Under the pieces are notes generated by a model that saw only the letters and a program-made list of their open reading frames with translations, made no database searches and was not told where the DNA came from. From Brachypodium distachyon (taxonomy: Eukaryota; Streptophyta; Magnoliopsida; Poales; Poaceae): 64,000 nt of DNA. The DNA lies in the NCBI RefSeq assembly GCF_000005505.3, contig NC_016133.3, forward strand, positions 53,595,237-53,659,236, in the 5' to 3' direction. Both the position numbers and the translations under genes were made by a program. Positions 1 to 12,017 of the stretch are shown piece by piece (the first letter of the stretch is position 1; each line of letters begins with the position of its first letter).

Positions 1-1879
1 CAATCTGCAAGTCGCTGCCCGCGTTCTCGACTAAGACTGGACTCGCCTGATCGAGTCACCTAATCAAAATCATCAAGGAAACACATGGCACCTGCGATTA
101 GCGTGCTGCCACCAGCCTAATCCAAGGATGGATGACGGAGGGGAGTAGTACCCCGATCGGAGGCTCGGAGTGAAGAGGGCAGAACCGTAAAACCACGGGC
201 GGGCCGTCGTGGGCGGGACTAATCCGGGGTGGTGGGTTTGGAATATGCTCTGCTACGGCGCTCCATACTAAATGCACCTGTCTCCCGACGCCACCTCCTG
301 CTGACCTGTGGACCACGAGAAAAGCAATCAATGTTGCTCACATGCGTGTGGCGCGGCGGCGCGCGCTTCTTTTCGCCCCTACGCTTTACAGCGTGGTATG
401 CCCAGGCGCCAGGGTGTGTTTTTTGGGAATGTCTCGCGTTTTTGAGTGCTTCTTGGGAGTCTGCACGGCTACGGCTACACCGTACAGTAGTCAGTAGACG
501 CATCGTATCTCCTCCGTATCTTTCCGGACGCCTTCCTTTATTCATCTCGAACTGGATGATACACTCCGTTAATTGACGGCAAATGGGAGTACAGTACTAC
601 GGAGTAGTAGCCTTTACGGGTTGACGATCTCCGGTCTGACACTACGGAACATCCAGAACGAGTTCTCAAAGCAAGTGAGTACTCCGCAAATCTTCGCTGT
701 TTGAACTCATTGCTAAGGACTAACATCAGAAGCAAAACAAGCTTGCACTTTGGCGTAAGAGCAGCTTTGGATCATTGGATGGGACTACCGGACCACGCAG
801 TACGGACCGAGTGTAGCACATGGTTTTAAGCATCATCGGAAAGGCCGGCCAAGCGACGGCAGAAGCTCTGTCGCCCTTATCTGGCCAACCACTCACCAGC
901 TGTTAGGACGATCCTCTCCTCTCATGGTCTCATGGAGGTCTCGTGATGATAATCGATCATAAAGCCCATCCTCGCAAAAGATGCAGTTGTAAATCCTCCC
1001 AAAGCAAACAAATTAAAAATAACGAGACCCTTTTAACCTCCAGGACAGCACAGACTTCCAGTGAACCAAGCTGTCTACAAAAGCAGAGAAATGCGAAGAT
1101 ATGGATAAATTTACAGCATCGTCGAATGGAGAAAGAAGGGAAAGGAAGGCTGATTAGGACAGGTACCTGTCTGCCACTCCTTTACGTCATATACCCGTAT
1201 GATAGTTGGTACTTGGTAGTGCCGTATGGGTGTATGGTTTGGTAGATTCTTCTCCTTTTCCTTTTGGGGCATCCTTTTGATCTAACTTCAGCCTTCAGGT
1301 TGGGTTGATGGCGTAATACATAGTTTATTCTTTTGAAGTGATGACGAGCAGCACTTCTTTCTCTCGCTTGCGCCCGAGACACAGCAGACTGCGGTACGCC
1401 AGTACTGAACTGAACTGCAGATGCACTGCACGCCGCCGGGTTTGCTCGATTCCCAGGCAGTCTTGGATCAGGGGCCCTCTGGGCCTTTTTCTTCCGTGAC
1501 TCGCTAGGAGCCGGAAGACGTCATTGATACAGGCCCACCAGCACAATATCTCTGCTTGGAAGACGTCCCAATATCTATAGTTCCACCGGCCCAATATCTC
1601 TGCTTGGAAGACGAACCAATATCTACAGGCCCACATGGACGACGAAGTGGACCCGAGGAATTAAATCCTCCATATTTTCTCTGAAAAACACTCATTTGAT
1701 TCAAGTAATTGGGTAAAGGGGTAGCGGTGGACAATTCCTCTGATCTTTGTTTCAAAAGAAAAATGTAAGAATTTAACAATCCACCCATACGTACCTCTTT
1801 GCTGAATTCCAACGCACACAAAGCAAGACAAGAGTGTTTATTGGTATAAAAACATTTTAATTATACTAATCCATTTGGT

Positions 1880-2065
1880 TTAACTTTAATTTGGCTATGT
1901 TTAGTATAATTCCTGTCTTTTTCTATTCCTGTGAATCAAACACCCATGTTTACAAAATTCTCATGTTTTTGAATCATATGTTTTTACACATGCATTCCAG
2001 TCCAATTCCTATATTTTTCATGTTCCTCCGTTTTCCGAATCTTGTGAATCAAAGGGCCCCTAATA
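1880..2065. mobile_element. Tourist/Harbinger-like MITE fragment
   Basis: AT-rich block with repeated ATTCCTGT and GAATCAAA words. It ends in GTGAATCAAAGGGCCCC, which on the other strand reads like the GGGCCCCTTTGATTC end common in grass Tourist-type elements. The matching left end is not clear, so this may be a truncated copy. Confidence 0.3.
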
Positions 2066-2642
2066 AGGAGGTCCGAAGTGTGGCTTTCCATGTCTACCAA
2101 ACTAGGTAGGCATACCGAAGTGTCGAACCCGACCAAATTTGCCATAGATCTTGCATTAATGTCCTTGAAGTAACATGTACACGAATTATTACTCTAAACT
2201 AGCAAGATGCCTGTGCGCTGCTACGAAACACCTTAACATTGCGACTGAACTGTTTTAATTTTTGCAAGTACCATTTATTTTGCTTTAATAGTCCGATTGA
2301 TGGGGGATATTTGGGATTGGAGAATGGAGGCAGCAGTTGGGGGAGGAGGCCTGCAGAAAGAAGAAGATACTCGAGAAGATAGGAGTTTGAACCAATAGAA
2401 TAACGTGAGGTCATTGTGATACAGACGGGCTTAGTTGTCAGCTGGGAGGAGATGTATGCATGGGAGGTGAATTGACGACCACCAATTGAAAACTTTTTAA
2501 ACTTTTTAAGTAGAAAAGATACTTGTATATTACATTATGTAAAAAATTGCAAATTCTGCCCTAATTTGCAATATTCTTTTCCTTGTACTTCGAAGTGCTC
2601 ACGAAATGGTCGCAGCGTATATGAATGTACCATGTGGTATAT

Positions 2643-2756
2643 CCAGTGTATCATCTGATGGAATCTGCACATATACCGATCCAGTGTATCATCTGATGGA
2701 ATCTGCACATATACCGATCCAGTGTATCATCTGATGGAATCTGCACATATACCGAT
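2643..2756. repeat. 38-bp tandem repeat, 3 copies
   Basis: Three consecutive, apparently identical 38-bp units start at 2643, 2681 and 2719, each beginning CCAGTGTATCATCTGATGG and ending ATATACCGAT. A fourth copy starts at 2757 but diverges after CCAT. No gene is nearby. Confidence 0.9.
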
Positions 2757-2776
2757 CCATCGGATCAACATATATA

Positions 2777-2825
2777 TTCCTCCGTCTTATATAAATCTAC
2801 GTCACTTATTTTGGGACCGAGAAAG
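2777..2825. mobile_element. Internally deleted Stowaway MITE
   Basis: 49-bp remnant with ends TTCCTCCGTC and GGGACCGAGAAAG between TA dinucleotides. Its core, TACGTCACTTATTTTGGGAC, is shared with the Stowaway at 38315-38395, so both belong to one family. Confidence 0.6.
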
Positions 2826-5460
2826 TATATATAATGAACTTCAGAATTTTTTTTAGTTTTTTCTTGACGAAACTAAAGTGGCAAATTGCAACCGATGCCT
2901 TGTATACCTCATGGCAGACTTGTATTTGTCAGTATAGTGCATTATCCAGATCGCCTATGCTCTTTTCTTTTCTTTTCTTTTTGCGCAGAAGATCGCCTAT
3001 ACTCTAGCTGTGATGCGTTTTTATGCTCGCGAAGTGATGTATTTCAGTCACTCTACACGATGATGTTGTAGGTTCAGTGAACCAATTACTATTACCATTG
3101 TCAACGTTGACCAAAGACAATACCCCAGTACTTCTGCACTGGTATTTGCTTAATCTTGACAAAAATGGGCTGCAAGTGGACCATCCGGACATTCATGGAA
3201 ATATTCTGGTTGACAACGGATACAATTTAGTGGGCCCAATAAGATTTGCAATTAACGACAAGAGCCTCACACTTTATTGAGCTGGGTTGTTAAATCAAAA
3301 TGTCATGTGGATCAAATTAATGGCAAATGCTGATCAATCGACACCAGCCGTGTGCTCGAAAAAGAACAGTGCGTATTAATCCTTTGTCGAGGCTGAGAGC
3401 GAAATGAGACACGAGGAAGGAAACATAACATCAGTATTGTTTTCCCCCTCCTCTGTTTAATTTCTGATCCAGGGATAGTGAAAGCCTCTAGCACGTTCAG
3501 CGTTCAGAGCCAAAACTAAGAAACCCCTGACGGCAGTTTCAGCTTATAATTTCCAAACGACACTTTTTTTTTTACACTTGACACTCATTTTCTTTGTTTG
3601 TGCCGTTAGAGCCTCTTTGCATAAAGGGAAACCTAAGATTGTTCTTGCCATTTTAAGTCCTGGATGAAGATGATCCGTAAAGATGTTTGATTGGTCATAT
3701 AGGAAAACATAAAAATCTTTCTAATGGATTGGAGCAACATTGGAAAAATTTCTACTCCGTATAAAATTACAATCCCACGAATCAACCAATTTACATGAAG
3801 AAACATTCCAAAGAATGACCGCCCTTGATAGCTCTTCTGCTTCCCATGAACTTGCGCTAACTGCACAACCGCAAAAGCGGCGTTCATTTCGTCGGCGGTC
3901 GAACATTATCAATTACTAGTACGATTGAGTTCGTACATGTTTCAGTGCAAGTCATATCTGCCCTTCACTGCACACAACTACGAGGAGAGGACTTGACTTA
4001 AGCTGGGACAAATTCTGACTCGATTCGCATTGCCGATCTCCCGACCTTACAAAAATTTCACAATAAGATGGTAGCCCATGCATCCAGGTACAGATACCGT
4101 TATTATTTATCATCTGACGAAATACTTTTCTCATCATGCATGGCCTTCGTTTTCTTCTTCTCCGATGGGAATTTCACCAATAGTTCTCGTGGCATCCAAA
4201 GATAAGGATCAAGGAAACTTAGAATATTAATTAGGTTGACCAACTACATGCTCTTAGCCTTGATGTCATCTAAAATAAGGGCCAAATAAGCTAGCCCCAC
4301 TAGCTAATGGGGTTAGCTGACTTCGTCAAGCTTTTCGATCATGAGCAGCATCTCAAATGATCCTCTACACCACCGTGAGTGCGCAGCATGTCTTTTCATG
4401 TATCCTCGTGATCTCTGGTCTACTATGCTGAGAGAATCTTACTCTATCAGTTTGCATAAGTGTTACATTTCACGCGGGCTTTCCCTATAGTTGGTTTATC
4501 AAACTATTTAGTTTATTTTTTGAAAAAATAAGAACTCAAAACCTCTGTTTCTATGTATCCACAAATACACAACCAATTTCATTAACACCCAGTTCTTTTC
4601 GTCTTTCATGACCGTCTTTTCCGAAAAACTATCTTCCTTCAGCATTTTTTCTAGAGAAGGCACCTTCCAAATTTGATTAGCCTTCCAAACTAATTTGGTG
4701 TAAACTAATTTAAAAGCCTAACCAAATTTAGATGTTTTTTTTTCCAGAGTAGCTTCCTAATGAAGCCCCCAAAAGAATCAGAAATCCCATTTGGCTCCCG
4801 AGATCCAGTACTCTCTATAGTTCAAACATCATGAAAATCATGTTTTGAAGTTTCAAAAAAATCTGAATTTTTTTTGTAGTGTTAGAATAGATGTATACTA
4901 CATATCTTTACACTTTCGTGTAAAGATTCATCGATTTGTGATCTGTGTAAAAATACCAAATCTGGAGAGAAAATGGATACCTCAATAGCGCTATTATACA
5001 CGCTATGATACTCGAAATATAGTTTGGGAGGTGACATCTGTGCCAATGAGCCTGCCCGGCCCAAACTATATTTTCGCGTGTTCTAAATATTATCTCGAGT
5101 ACAGATCGTACTTGAAACATAGGGGACATTTCAGGAAACTGGTACAAATCAGGCATGTTGGCGTGTCATGAGCTTTTTTGTCAAATAAAATAAGCTCTTA
5201 CTAGTTAATTACTACTAGTACTTAAATAAAAATCACATCCATGTACTTGTACTCCTTCTCTATTATTGCATTGGATCCCCTGCAACTGTTCCAAATCTTT
5301 CCCAGGAAACGTTACAATAAACAATAACGCGCTCTAGGTAAGTGTTTAATGCTATTAACACAGGGTTTCGCCGACGGCATCGAGAATGTTAGGCCGGTCG
5401 CAGCGCTCGTCGCTTGCAACCCGTCCCATTGCCGGCACGTCACCTTGATGGGACGGATAA

Positions 5461-5793
5461 GGGCATGTACAATGGGGTGATGTCAGCATTCTCTTAGCGA
5501 TGCCACATAGAATAAAATTTGATGTGAAAGAGAGAGAAACGAAAAGGCACAAACCTTTTCTTAATTAAGAGATGATCTCTTCACAAGAATGATAAGACAA
5601 AGATAAAACAAATTTACCATTGTACTAAATTTCACCTTTTCTTAGCATTTATTTAGTTAATTTTATTCATGTAAACATTAATTCTAAGATAGAACACTAA
5701 GAGATAACCTATTGTACAACATGTTTTGTTGTCTTTTTTAATTGACGTGGAATGGCTAAGATAATACAGTTTTTATCGACCATTGTACATGCC
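5461..5793. mobile_element. MITE with GGCATGTACAATGG inverted ends
   Basis: The left end reads GGGCATGTACAATGG and the right end reads CCATTGTACATGCC, forming inverted terminal repeats around about 330 bp of AT-rich non-coding DNA. No target-site duplication could be fixed by eye. The ends resemble small Mutator-like or hAT-like MITEs, but the superfamily is uncertain. Confidence 0.65.
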
Positions 5794-7106
5794 TAACGCA
5801 GCGCATGGTTACTTTCTCTGGCTAAGTAATAAATCATCGTTAGGATTTTCTGTACCTCTCTGCTGCTGGCCTTCTACAGTGCTCTCTCTCCCCCACCTTC
5901 TCCTACCTCTCTCCCTCACATCTCAAGGAAACTTCCTTTACAGATCTCCCCCTCCATGGAAACTATAGAGGTTGGGAAAAACAATATGAATAACGTGATG
6001 ATGGTTGGAGTACGAGGAAGAGAGGAATTCTTGCTTTGGAGGAAGAACGATGCAACACTCGCCGGCGCGTGGCCGGCCCGGTGCGCCAACGTAGCCGGTA
6101 GCCCCGATGCACGTGTGCAGATCAGCGCGGCGGAACTATCGATCAGTTGGACGAATTCGACCCTGGGCGAAGTTAACTGTTAACACACGTGTGGTGTGCA
6201 GCAGACAGAAGGACTGGCTCCACGCATATTCCGGACGCACGCACGCACGTACGCCTGCTCACTCCGTTGTCCCCAAGCCGGCCGGGGCCGGCAGCCGCTT
6301 TTATTTGCTCGGCGCCATGGCAATGCGGGGAAAGAATCCTATTTATTGCAACATGATCGAGGATCCTAGAAGGGAAAGTCCACAGCCTCACTCGGTAACA
6401 CATGAGCCAGATCGATCTGCCTGCCTGCCATACATTGTCGCCGTTGCACTTGCACCCTGCTGAAACCTTTACCGGCTGTTAAGTATAGAACGGGTGGTTA
6501 GTTGGTTGGTTGGGGCCCTCGCATTAATGAGCCCCACGTGCGCGGATTAGCTGAGAAACCCTGGTTGGGCACTCGCGCCATTAATTGCCTAATCCTTCCT
6601 CAAGCATTAGCCAAGTTGACCCGGTTCTAGCTGCTGTGGTCGATCCGACCAAACAGCCCTGCAGTAAAAGTCTTTCCCCAGCTCTAGATTTTGACTGACA
6701 TGGGTGTATATATATACATATATAGTGCCCCTGTAGTAACAGAGTATATCCAGCATTAGCAGCGCGGTCACCGCTACAGTGCATGCTCTGGGCCTGTGGT
6801 CTGGCTCCGTGCATTCACGTTCTCTTTCTTCTCCGTTTGGGAGTACTGGAAGTGGCAAGACTGGATTGCTGTAAATGGCAAATCGGCCATGGCATGTGGT
6901 TCCGTGAGATCCTCCGTATTAAATCAGCACGGAATTGGATGGAATGGAAGTCGATGTGGCTCTGGCTGAGTTAACCTGTCAATCAATGGATAGATCCAAA
7001 CCACACCCTTGCCATGGGAGTTGAGATGAACTCCGCCCTCTACACGTAGACGTGCCTGCACGCATGATATTCTTGACTCGCAATTAAGGGAGAGCCGGAT
7101 CAACTT

Positions 7107-7123
7107 GAGAGAGAGAGAGAGAG
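7107..7123. repeat. (GA)n microsatellite
   Basis: Short run of GA dinucleotides in intergenic DNA. Confidence 0.8.
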
Positions 7124-8535
7124 GATGGTATCAACAGCATTAATGGCACAAGCATGGATGGATTTGGGCGCAGAAGTGTACTATAGTCGATCGTCATCCT
7201 AAGACAGATGCATTAATCACAGGGCGTGCACACGAGCTTTAAAATATCACAGGGGGGACAGTGACTTAATTTCTAATGTCACGGACAAACAGAGCGCAGG
7301 CAGATGAGCAACAACAGCAGAGAATTGCAGATCAGCCAGCATCGCCAGCCAGGGATTAACGGTATCCGAAGCGATCTTGTCCCGTGGGGTTTTTCTATGT
7401 CGCGTAGGATCCTAATATGGTAATGTTAATAGGTTTTCAGATCACCTCCTCCTCCAATAATCTCAACTGAACTCGATTACAAATTAAGCAGTTCATACTG
7501 TATATGGCAGAGCCCAGAATTTAACCTAAATGGCATGGTAGGATAAAACAATTTCGAAGGGTTCCAAAGTCATTTTCCAAGATTTTTTTAAGGAAAAGAA
7601 AAGAAATACCCCCAATTTCGTCAATGAAACCAAATATAGTAGCCACAAGAACTTACAATACAAACAAGCCGCGCACTTCCCTGTCATTTCCCAAGTAACC
7701 AACCTTAACCTTGAAGACATGAAAACAACGAAAACACCACTTGTATTCACAAACAAGCGATCACGACTGCTCCTTTCGCTCCCGCAAGTGACACTAGTGG
7801 CGGTATAACCCTAGCCGTTGTCACCAACAAAAATCTCCTATACCCCGCCATTGATCTGGTTGAGGGGCACCCTACCCTTCTCGTAAGCCATTAACGGCCT
7901 AGAGGAGGAAAACAATTCAAGATCCACTCTTCGCTTTCACCAGTCGGATCTCGTAGCAACGGCATATGTACAATTTACATCGTCTTTTTATTGAAGGCAT
8001 CGTCTTTAAAAGATCAAGATGTTTTTGTTGTTGACTTAGGTATAACCTTTACAATCTACGGTCTTGCACACTTCAGACTTGTTCTTTGGGTGTGGTCGCA
8101 TGAAGTATGAAGTACAGCATCATCCTGAACAAGTCAGGTCAAAATAGCGAGGAAGAAAAGCAAAAACGGCCGAAGAAAGAAGAAGAACCGAAAAGAGGTA
8201 TATCATCTAGATGAGAGGCCAGAAAATATGAAGCGTTTACTTTGTCAAACAAAACAAAAAAAATCTAGACAGACATATACACAATTTTCAAAATCAAATA
8301 GAAATGGAAAATGTCAATTGCTTCTTCACACCGATGAAGTATACTACTTCTAGAGCCAACATGTTTCCTTTCTCGCGCCTTAACGAACGATGCGCAAAGC
8401 TTCTACGTGTTCTCGAAAGAGAAAAGAAAGCTGAATATCCGATGCCATTTCAGATCATACTTCTAAATCCATTTGCGTTTCATTTCCCGCAATTAAGACA
8501 GGAGCGATTTGGCAGCTGCATGGCATTGGGATAGC

Positions 8536-8541
8536 CACGTG
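8536..8541. promoter_or_regulatory. G-box CACGTG upstream of the bHLH gene
   Basis: Perfect palindromic CACGTG about 450 bp upstream of the TATA box of the RSL-type gene. G-boxes are bound by bHLH and bZIP factors. Whether this one is used is unknown. Confidence 0.35.
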
Positions 8542-8988
8542 AGGAAGAGGAGTTGGGGGAATCTGGAACCGCGTGGGAGACCCCGACGCCTGCGCCGCGC
8601 CTTCTGCTTCCTGCCTCCCCTTCTGCCCATCAACTCCCCTGCAAACGGGTCGCGCTCGATCTTAGATTCCGGTGGATCCGCGGCCGCGCGCAGAACAATA
8701 AACTCGGCCTTCATCACTCGTTTAATCAAGCACATTGATCAAACAGACCCGATTACCCGAGACCCGCGATCGACCGAGTGCGCGCGGGAGCTCGGGGGCT
8801 CCGGGAACAGAGGAGAGGGACAGTCGACAGAGCTTCGGCAAAGGATCGGCAGCTCGATCACCCAGCAACCGCGAGCATTAAATGCGGCTGTACTTTGTAT
8901 AATCCCCCCCACGCCCGGCCAGTGTTTCTGTGTTTGTACCGGCCTGTTTAGCCCCGCCAGCCCCCCATGTGGCCGCCCGCCGTGGTTT

Positions 8989-8997
8989 TATATATAA
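8989..8997 (+). promoter_or_regulatory. TATA box of the RSL-type bHLH gene
   Basis: TATATATAA in the context GGTTTTATATATAAGCGG, about 215 bp upstream of the ATG at 9213. This implies transcription starting near 9025 and a leader of roughly 190 nt. A TATA box fits a tightly regulated, tissue-specific gene. Confidence 0.65.
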
Positions 8998-9212
8998 GCG
9001 GCCATGGCGCGAAGGGAGGCACAGCACACACATCGCCGCCGGTTGCCAAACTACCACTGCTACTACTTTGGGAGCTAGCAGAAACTAGACAGCTCGACTG
9101 TTGTAGCGAGAAGTGTTTGACATAGAAGACATAGCTATTGGCCTAGTTACCTTGGTTTAGCTACACACTTACACTAGCTACCTTAGCTTGATTGATACGT
9201 GATCAACTGATC

Positions 9213-10227
9213 ATGGCATTAGTGCGGGAGCCGATGGTACTGTATGACGGCGGTTTCGACGCCTCGGAGGCGTCGGCATTCGACTCCATCGGCTGCTTCG
9301 GCCACGGCCACGGCCACGACGCGCTCCTAGGCGGCGTCGACGCGGCCGCGCTGTTCGGGGGCTACGCGCACGACGAGCCGGCCGGCGCCAGCGCCAGCGC
9401 CTACGTGAAGGACGGCTCGCACTGGGCCGGCGTGGGCGCGTCCGTGCTCGCGTTCGACCGTGCCGCTCGGGGCCACGGCGCGCAGGCCATGGCGACCGCG
9501 GCCGCTCAGGAGGAGGAAGAATGCGACGCGTGGATCGACGCCATGGACGAGGACAATGGCGAGGCGGCGCCGGCGCCGTCCATCGGCTTCGACCCGGCCA
9601 CGGGCTGCTTCAGCCTCACGCAGCGGCCCGGCGCCGGCGCGCGGCGCCCGTTCGGGCTCCTGTTCCCGAGCGCGTCCGGTGGCGCGCCCTCGCCCGACAG
9701 CGCCGCGCCAGCGCCGGCATCCCGCGGTTCCCAGAAGCGGCCATCCGCCGGGATTGCGCGCGCGCAGGACGCGGAGCCGCGGGCCAGCAAGAAGCAGTGC
9801 GGCGCGAGCAGGAAGACGACGGCCAAGGCGAAGTCGCCTGCGCCTGCCATCACCTCGCCCAAGGACCCGCAGAGCCTCGCTGCAAAGGTAAATTCGCTAT
9901 CGATCGAAAATTCAGTTAGTGCCACTGCTCGATCCTATTCTGAACGTTCTGTTATTCTGGACCGTGCTGCAGAACCGGAGGGAGAAGATCAGCGAGCGGC
10001 TCCGGACGTTGCAGGAGATGGTGCCCAACGGCACCAAGGTGGACATGGTCACCATGCTCGAGAAGGCCATCAGCTACGTCAAGTTCCTGCAGCTGCAAGT
10101 CAAGGTGCTCGCGACGGACGAGTTCTGGCCGGCGCAGGGAGGGATGGCGCCGGAGATCTCCCAGGTGAAGGAGGCGCTCGACGCCATCCTGTCGTCGCAG
10201 AGGGGGCAATTCAACTGCTCCAGCTAG
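9213..10227 (+). CDS. RSL: Class I RSL (RHD6/RSL1-type) bHLH transcription factor
   Basis: Nuclear bHLH factor predicted to promote root-hair cell differentiation, the role of RHD6/RSL class I genes in Arabidopsis, rice and Brachypodium. Exons are 9213-9887 and 9973-10227, with an 85-bp phase-0 intron, giving 309 aa. The intron splits the basic region right after SLAAK (residue 225); exon 2 starts [10 protein letters not shown]. Residues 221 to about 275 form the bHLH, with the E of NRREK at the E-box contact position and the loop [10 protein letters not shown]. The signature [16 protein letters not shown] follows helix 2, as does [14 protein letters not shown]; this tail is specific to RSL class I. 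The N-terminal half is Ala/Gly-rich and probably disordered, with an acidic [15 protein letters not shown] patch. The ATG at 9213 starts [14 protein letters not shown]; an in-frame TTG upstream is not a plant start. From memory, rice has a class I RSL on chromosome 2 near an HSP70-17 gene, which would fit synteny. Confidence 0.93.
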
Positions 10228-11903
10228 AAGGAAACACGTACCGCATCAGATTAGAGATTAATCAATAACGAACCACCTCGTTCGAAGATTAATAAGGAGG
10301 CATATGCAAACGTACATGCTCTTGTTCTTTTACTTAATCACTACCGTTATATATGTATCTGTATTTTAGAGGAGCTTAGCGTTATGTACCTGTAGAGGAG
10401 AGAGGTTTAACATTTTGTTAATCCGATCCTAGCTAGCTCGAATTTCTCTTCTAGCACGTAGTAGGTAGTACTCCTGCGACCCTTTTCTTCAAATCATACT
10501 CGTTAGTAGATGATCAATATATGTAACAGTTGATTATTAGCAATCGAGTTACACGGTTAGAGTGCACGCATCTTATACGACCATGTGTATTATCCCATCA
10601 TGTAATTTTATCTTCTCATTACCCTCCTCTTCTTTCAGACCAGAGGACATCAAGACTTCTCATAGGCCCTATTCTAGCTTTATTATTGTTCGATAATGTA
10701 CACTAGCTTGCCCGGTGACGTTCAGTCGTTCACATTTAAAGATTCACATGCATGCGTGTTTGGTAAGTACATACATGGGCATGGTTTAGTTCACAGGGCG
10801 GCGTGGACTTTGTACACAAGGGTGCTTGCGGAGGTATAATTGTTTTTTCGTATACGTCAACCGGGTTTTACTGACCAGAGATAAAGGAACAAAGAGGTTC
10901 ACCCCCTCACATAGTTCATAGCAGACTTGTTGCATCGAGCCAACAAGAAGGCAAATGTTGCGGTACTCTCCGGTCCGTAGAAATAGAGGAACTGTTTAGT
11001 CTTTTCACATGTGAGACGCGACGCAAGCGCGCAACTCCTGTCAGGACTCGACCTAGCTGAATTTTGAGGAATTATAGGTCAATTCGTTCTTTATTGGCTG
11101 ATTACGATTTTATCCCAATTTTTGATACATTCTTAGATGGTACTCCATGCATCCACATTGGAGTATTAAGGTGTGTCGGTTAATATAGACCCTATGATCA
11201 AATAAAATAGATAGCCCATATTCATTTTGAGTGTAAATGCACCCAAGACCTAATTGCTAGAAGTTCCAAACATAACAAAAGTTACGGCTCCCAAAGACAC
11301 CAAAACAGTTAGTTCGGCACAAACAGAAGTTTTTCCTCCAGACCTGCTCCCACACAGATATTCCTCGTATCATCACTGTTTTGTTAACATGTCTAATATT
11401 CCATAAAGGAACAAGCACCGCAAACTATCTCAGCAGGAGATAAGATCAGCTTGTTTTTTTAAATCAAAACATGCCTGGTTCCACGACTTTTACATTACCT
11501 AGCAAATCGCTACCAGACCTATGATCTATATGTTTATGTTACAACTTGTTTGGCATCCATCCTTTTGAAATGAAATGAAATCTAATTTTGGATAGCATCT
11601 CATTTGGTTGAATTTGAATTTCAAATCATGTCTGCCTACCACATGGATTTGTAGAGTGAAAGACAATTCCATAAAAGTGATGGCTTTTAAAAAGGAATTG
11701 AGGATAGTTATAGTGTGATTTCATGAAATTTGAGATTGAATTCCCGTGGCCAATTCCATGCCAACCAAACAAATTGGTTTTTGGAATTCAAAATGAATTC
11801 CAGAATTTTAGGCTCAAATGATGGGTGGCAAATGAGCTGTTAGTGTGGACTAAATTTAAAGCATACAGATCACCACTTTCAATGAGTCGACAAAAAAAAA
11901 ATA

Positions 11904-12017
11904 CTCCCTCCGATCCTAAATTGTTGTCGAAATATTACATTGTATTTAGACGTCTTTTAAGAATAGATACATTCATATTTGGGCAAATTTGAGACAAGAA
12001 TTTAGAACCGGAGGAAG
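11904..12017. mobile_element. Stowaway MITE
   Basis: 114-bp element flanked by TA on both sides, with ends CTCCCTCCGATCC and CCGGAGGAAG. The interior contains TAGACGTCTTTTAAGAATAG, as in the copy at 63496-63607 and the split copy at 26670-27855. Confidence 0.85.

Larger units (their letters stand above)
1..9212. other. Gene-poor 5' flank
   Basis: I see no coding exon with splice support or a recognisable protein in this stretch. Open frames are short and have no familiar motif. It holds a Tourist-like fragment, a 38-bp tandem repeat, a deleted Stowaway MITE, a roughly 333-bp MITE and a GA microsatellite, listed separately. The last 700 bases are the promoter and leader of the bHLH gene. Confidence 0.6.

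Noticed and set aside
6107..6463. 118-codon open frame near 6.1-6.5 kb
   Set aside because: No domain, no splice support and no sign of conservation; consistent with chance in GC-rich DNA.
8509..8997. 162-codon frame upstream of the bHLH gene
   Set aside because: It overlaps the TATA box and promoter region of the RSL gene, and no familiar protein motif is seen.
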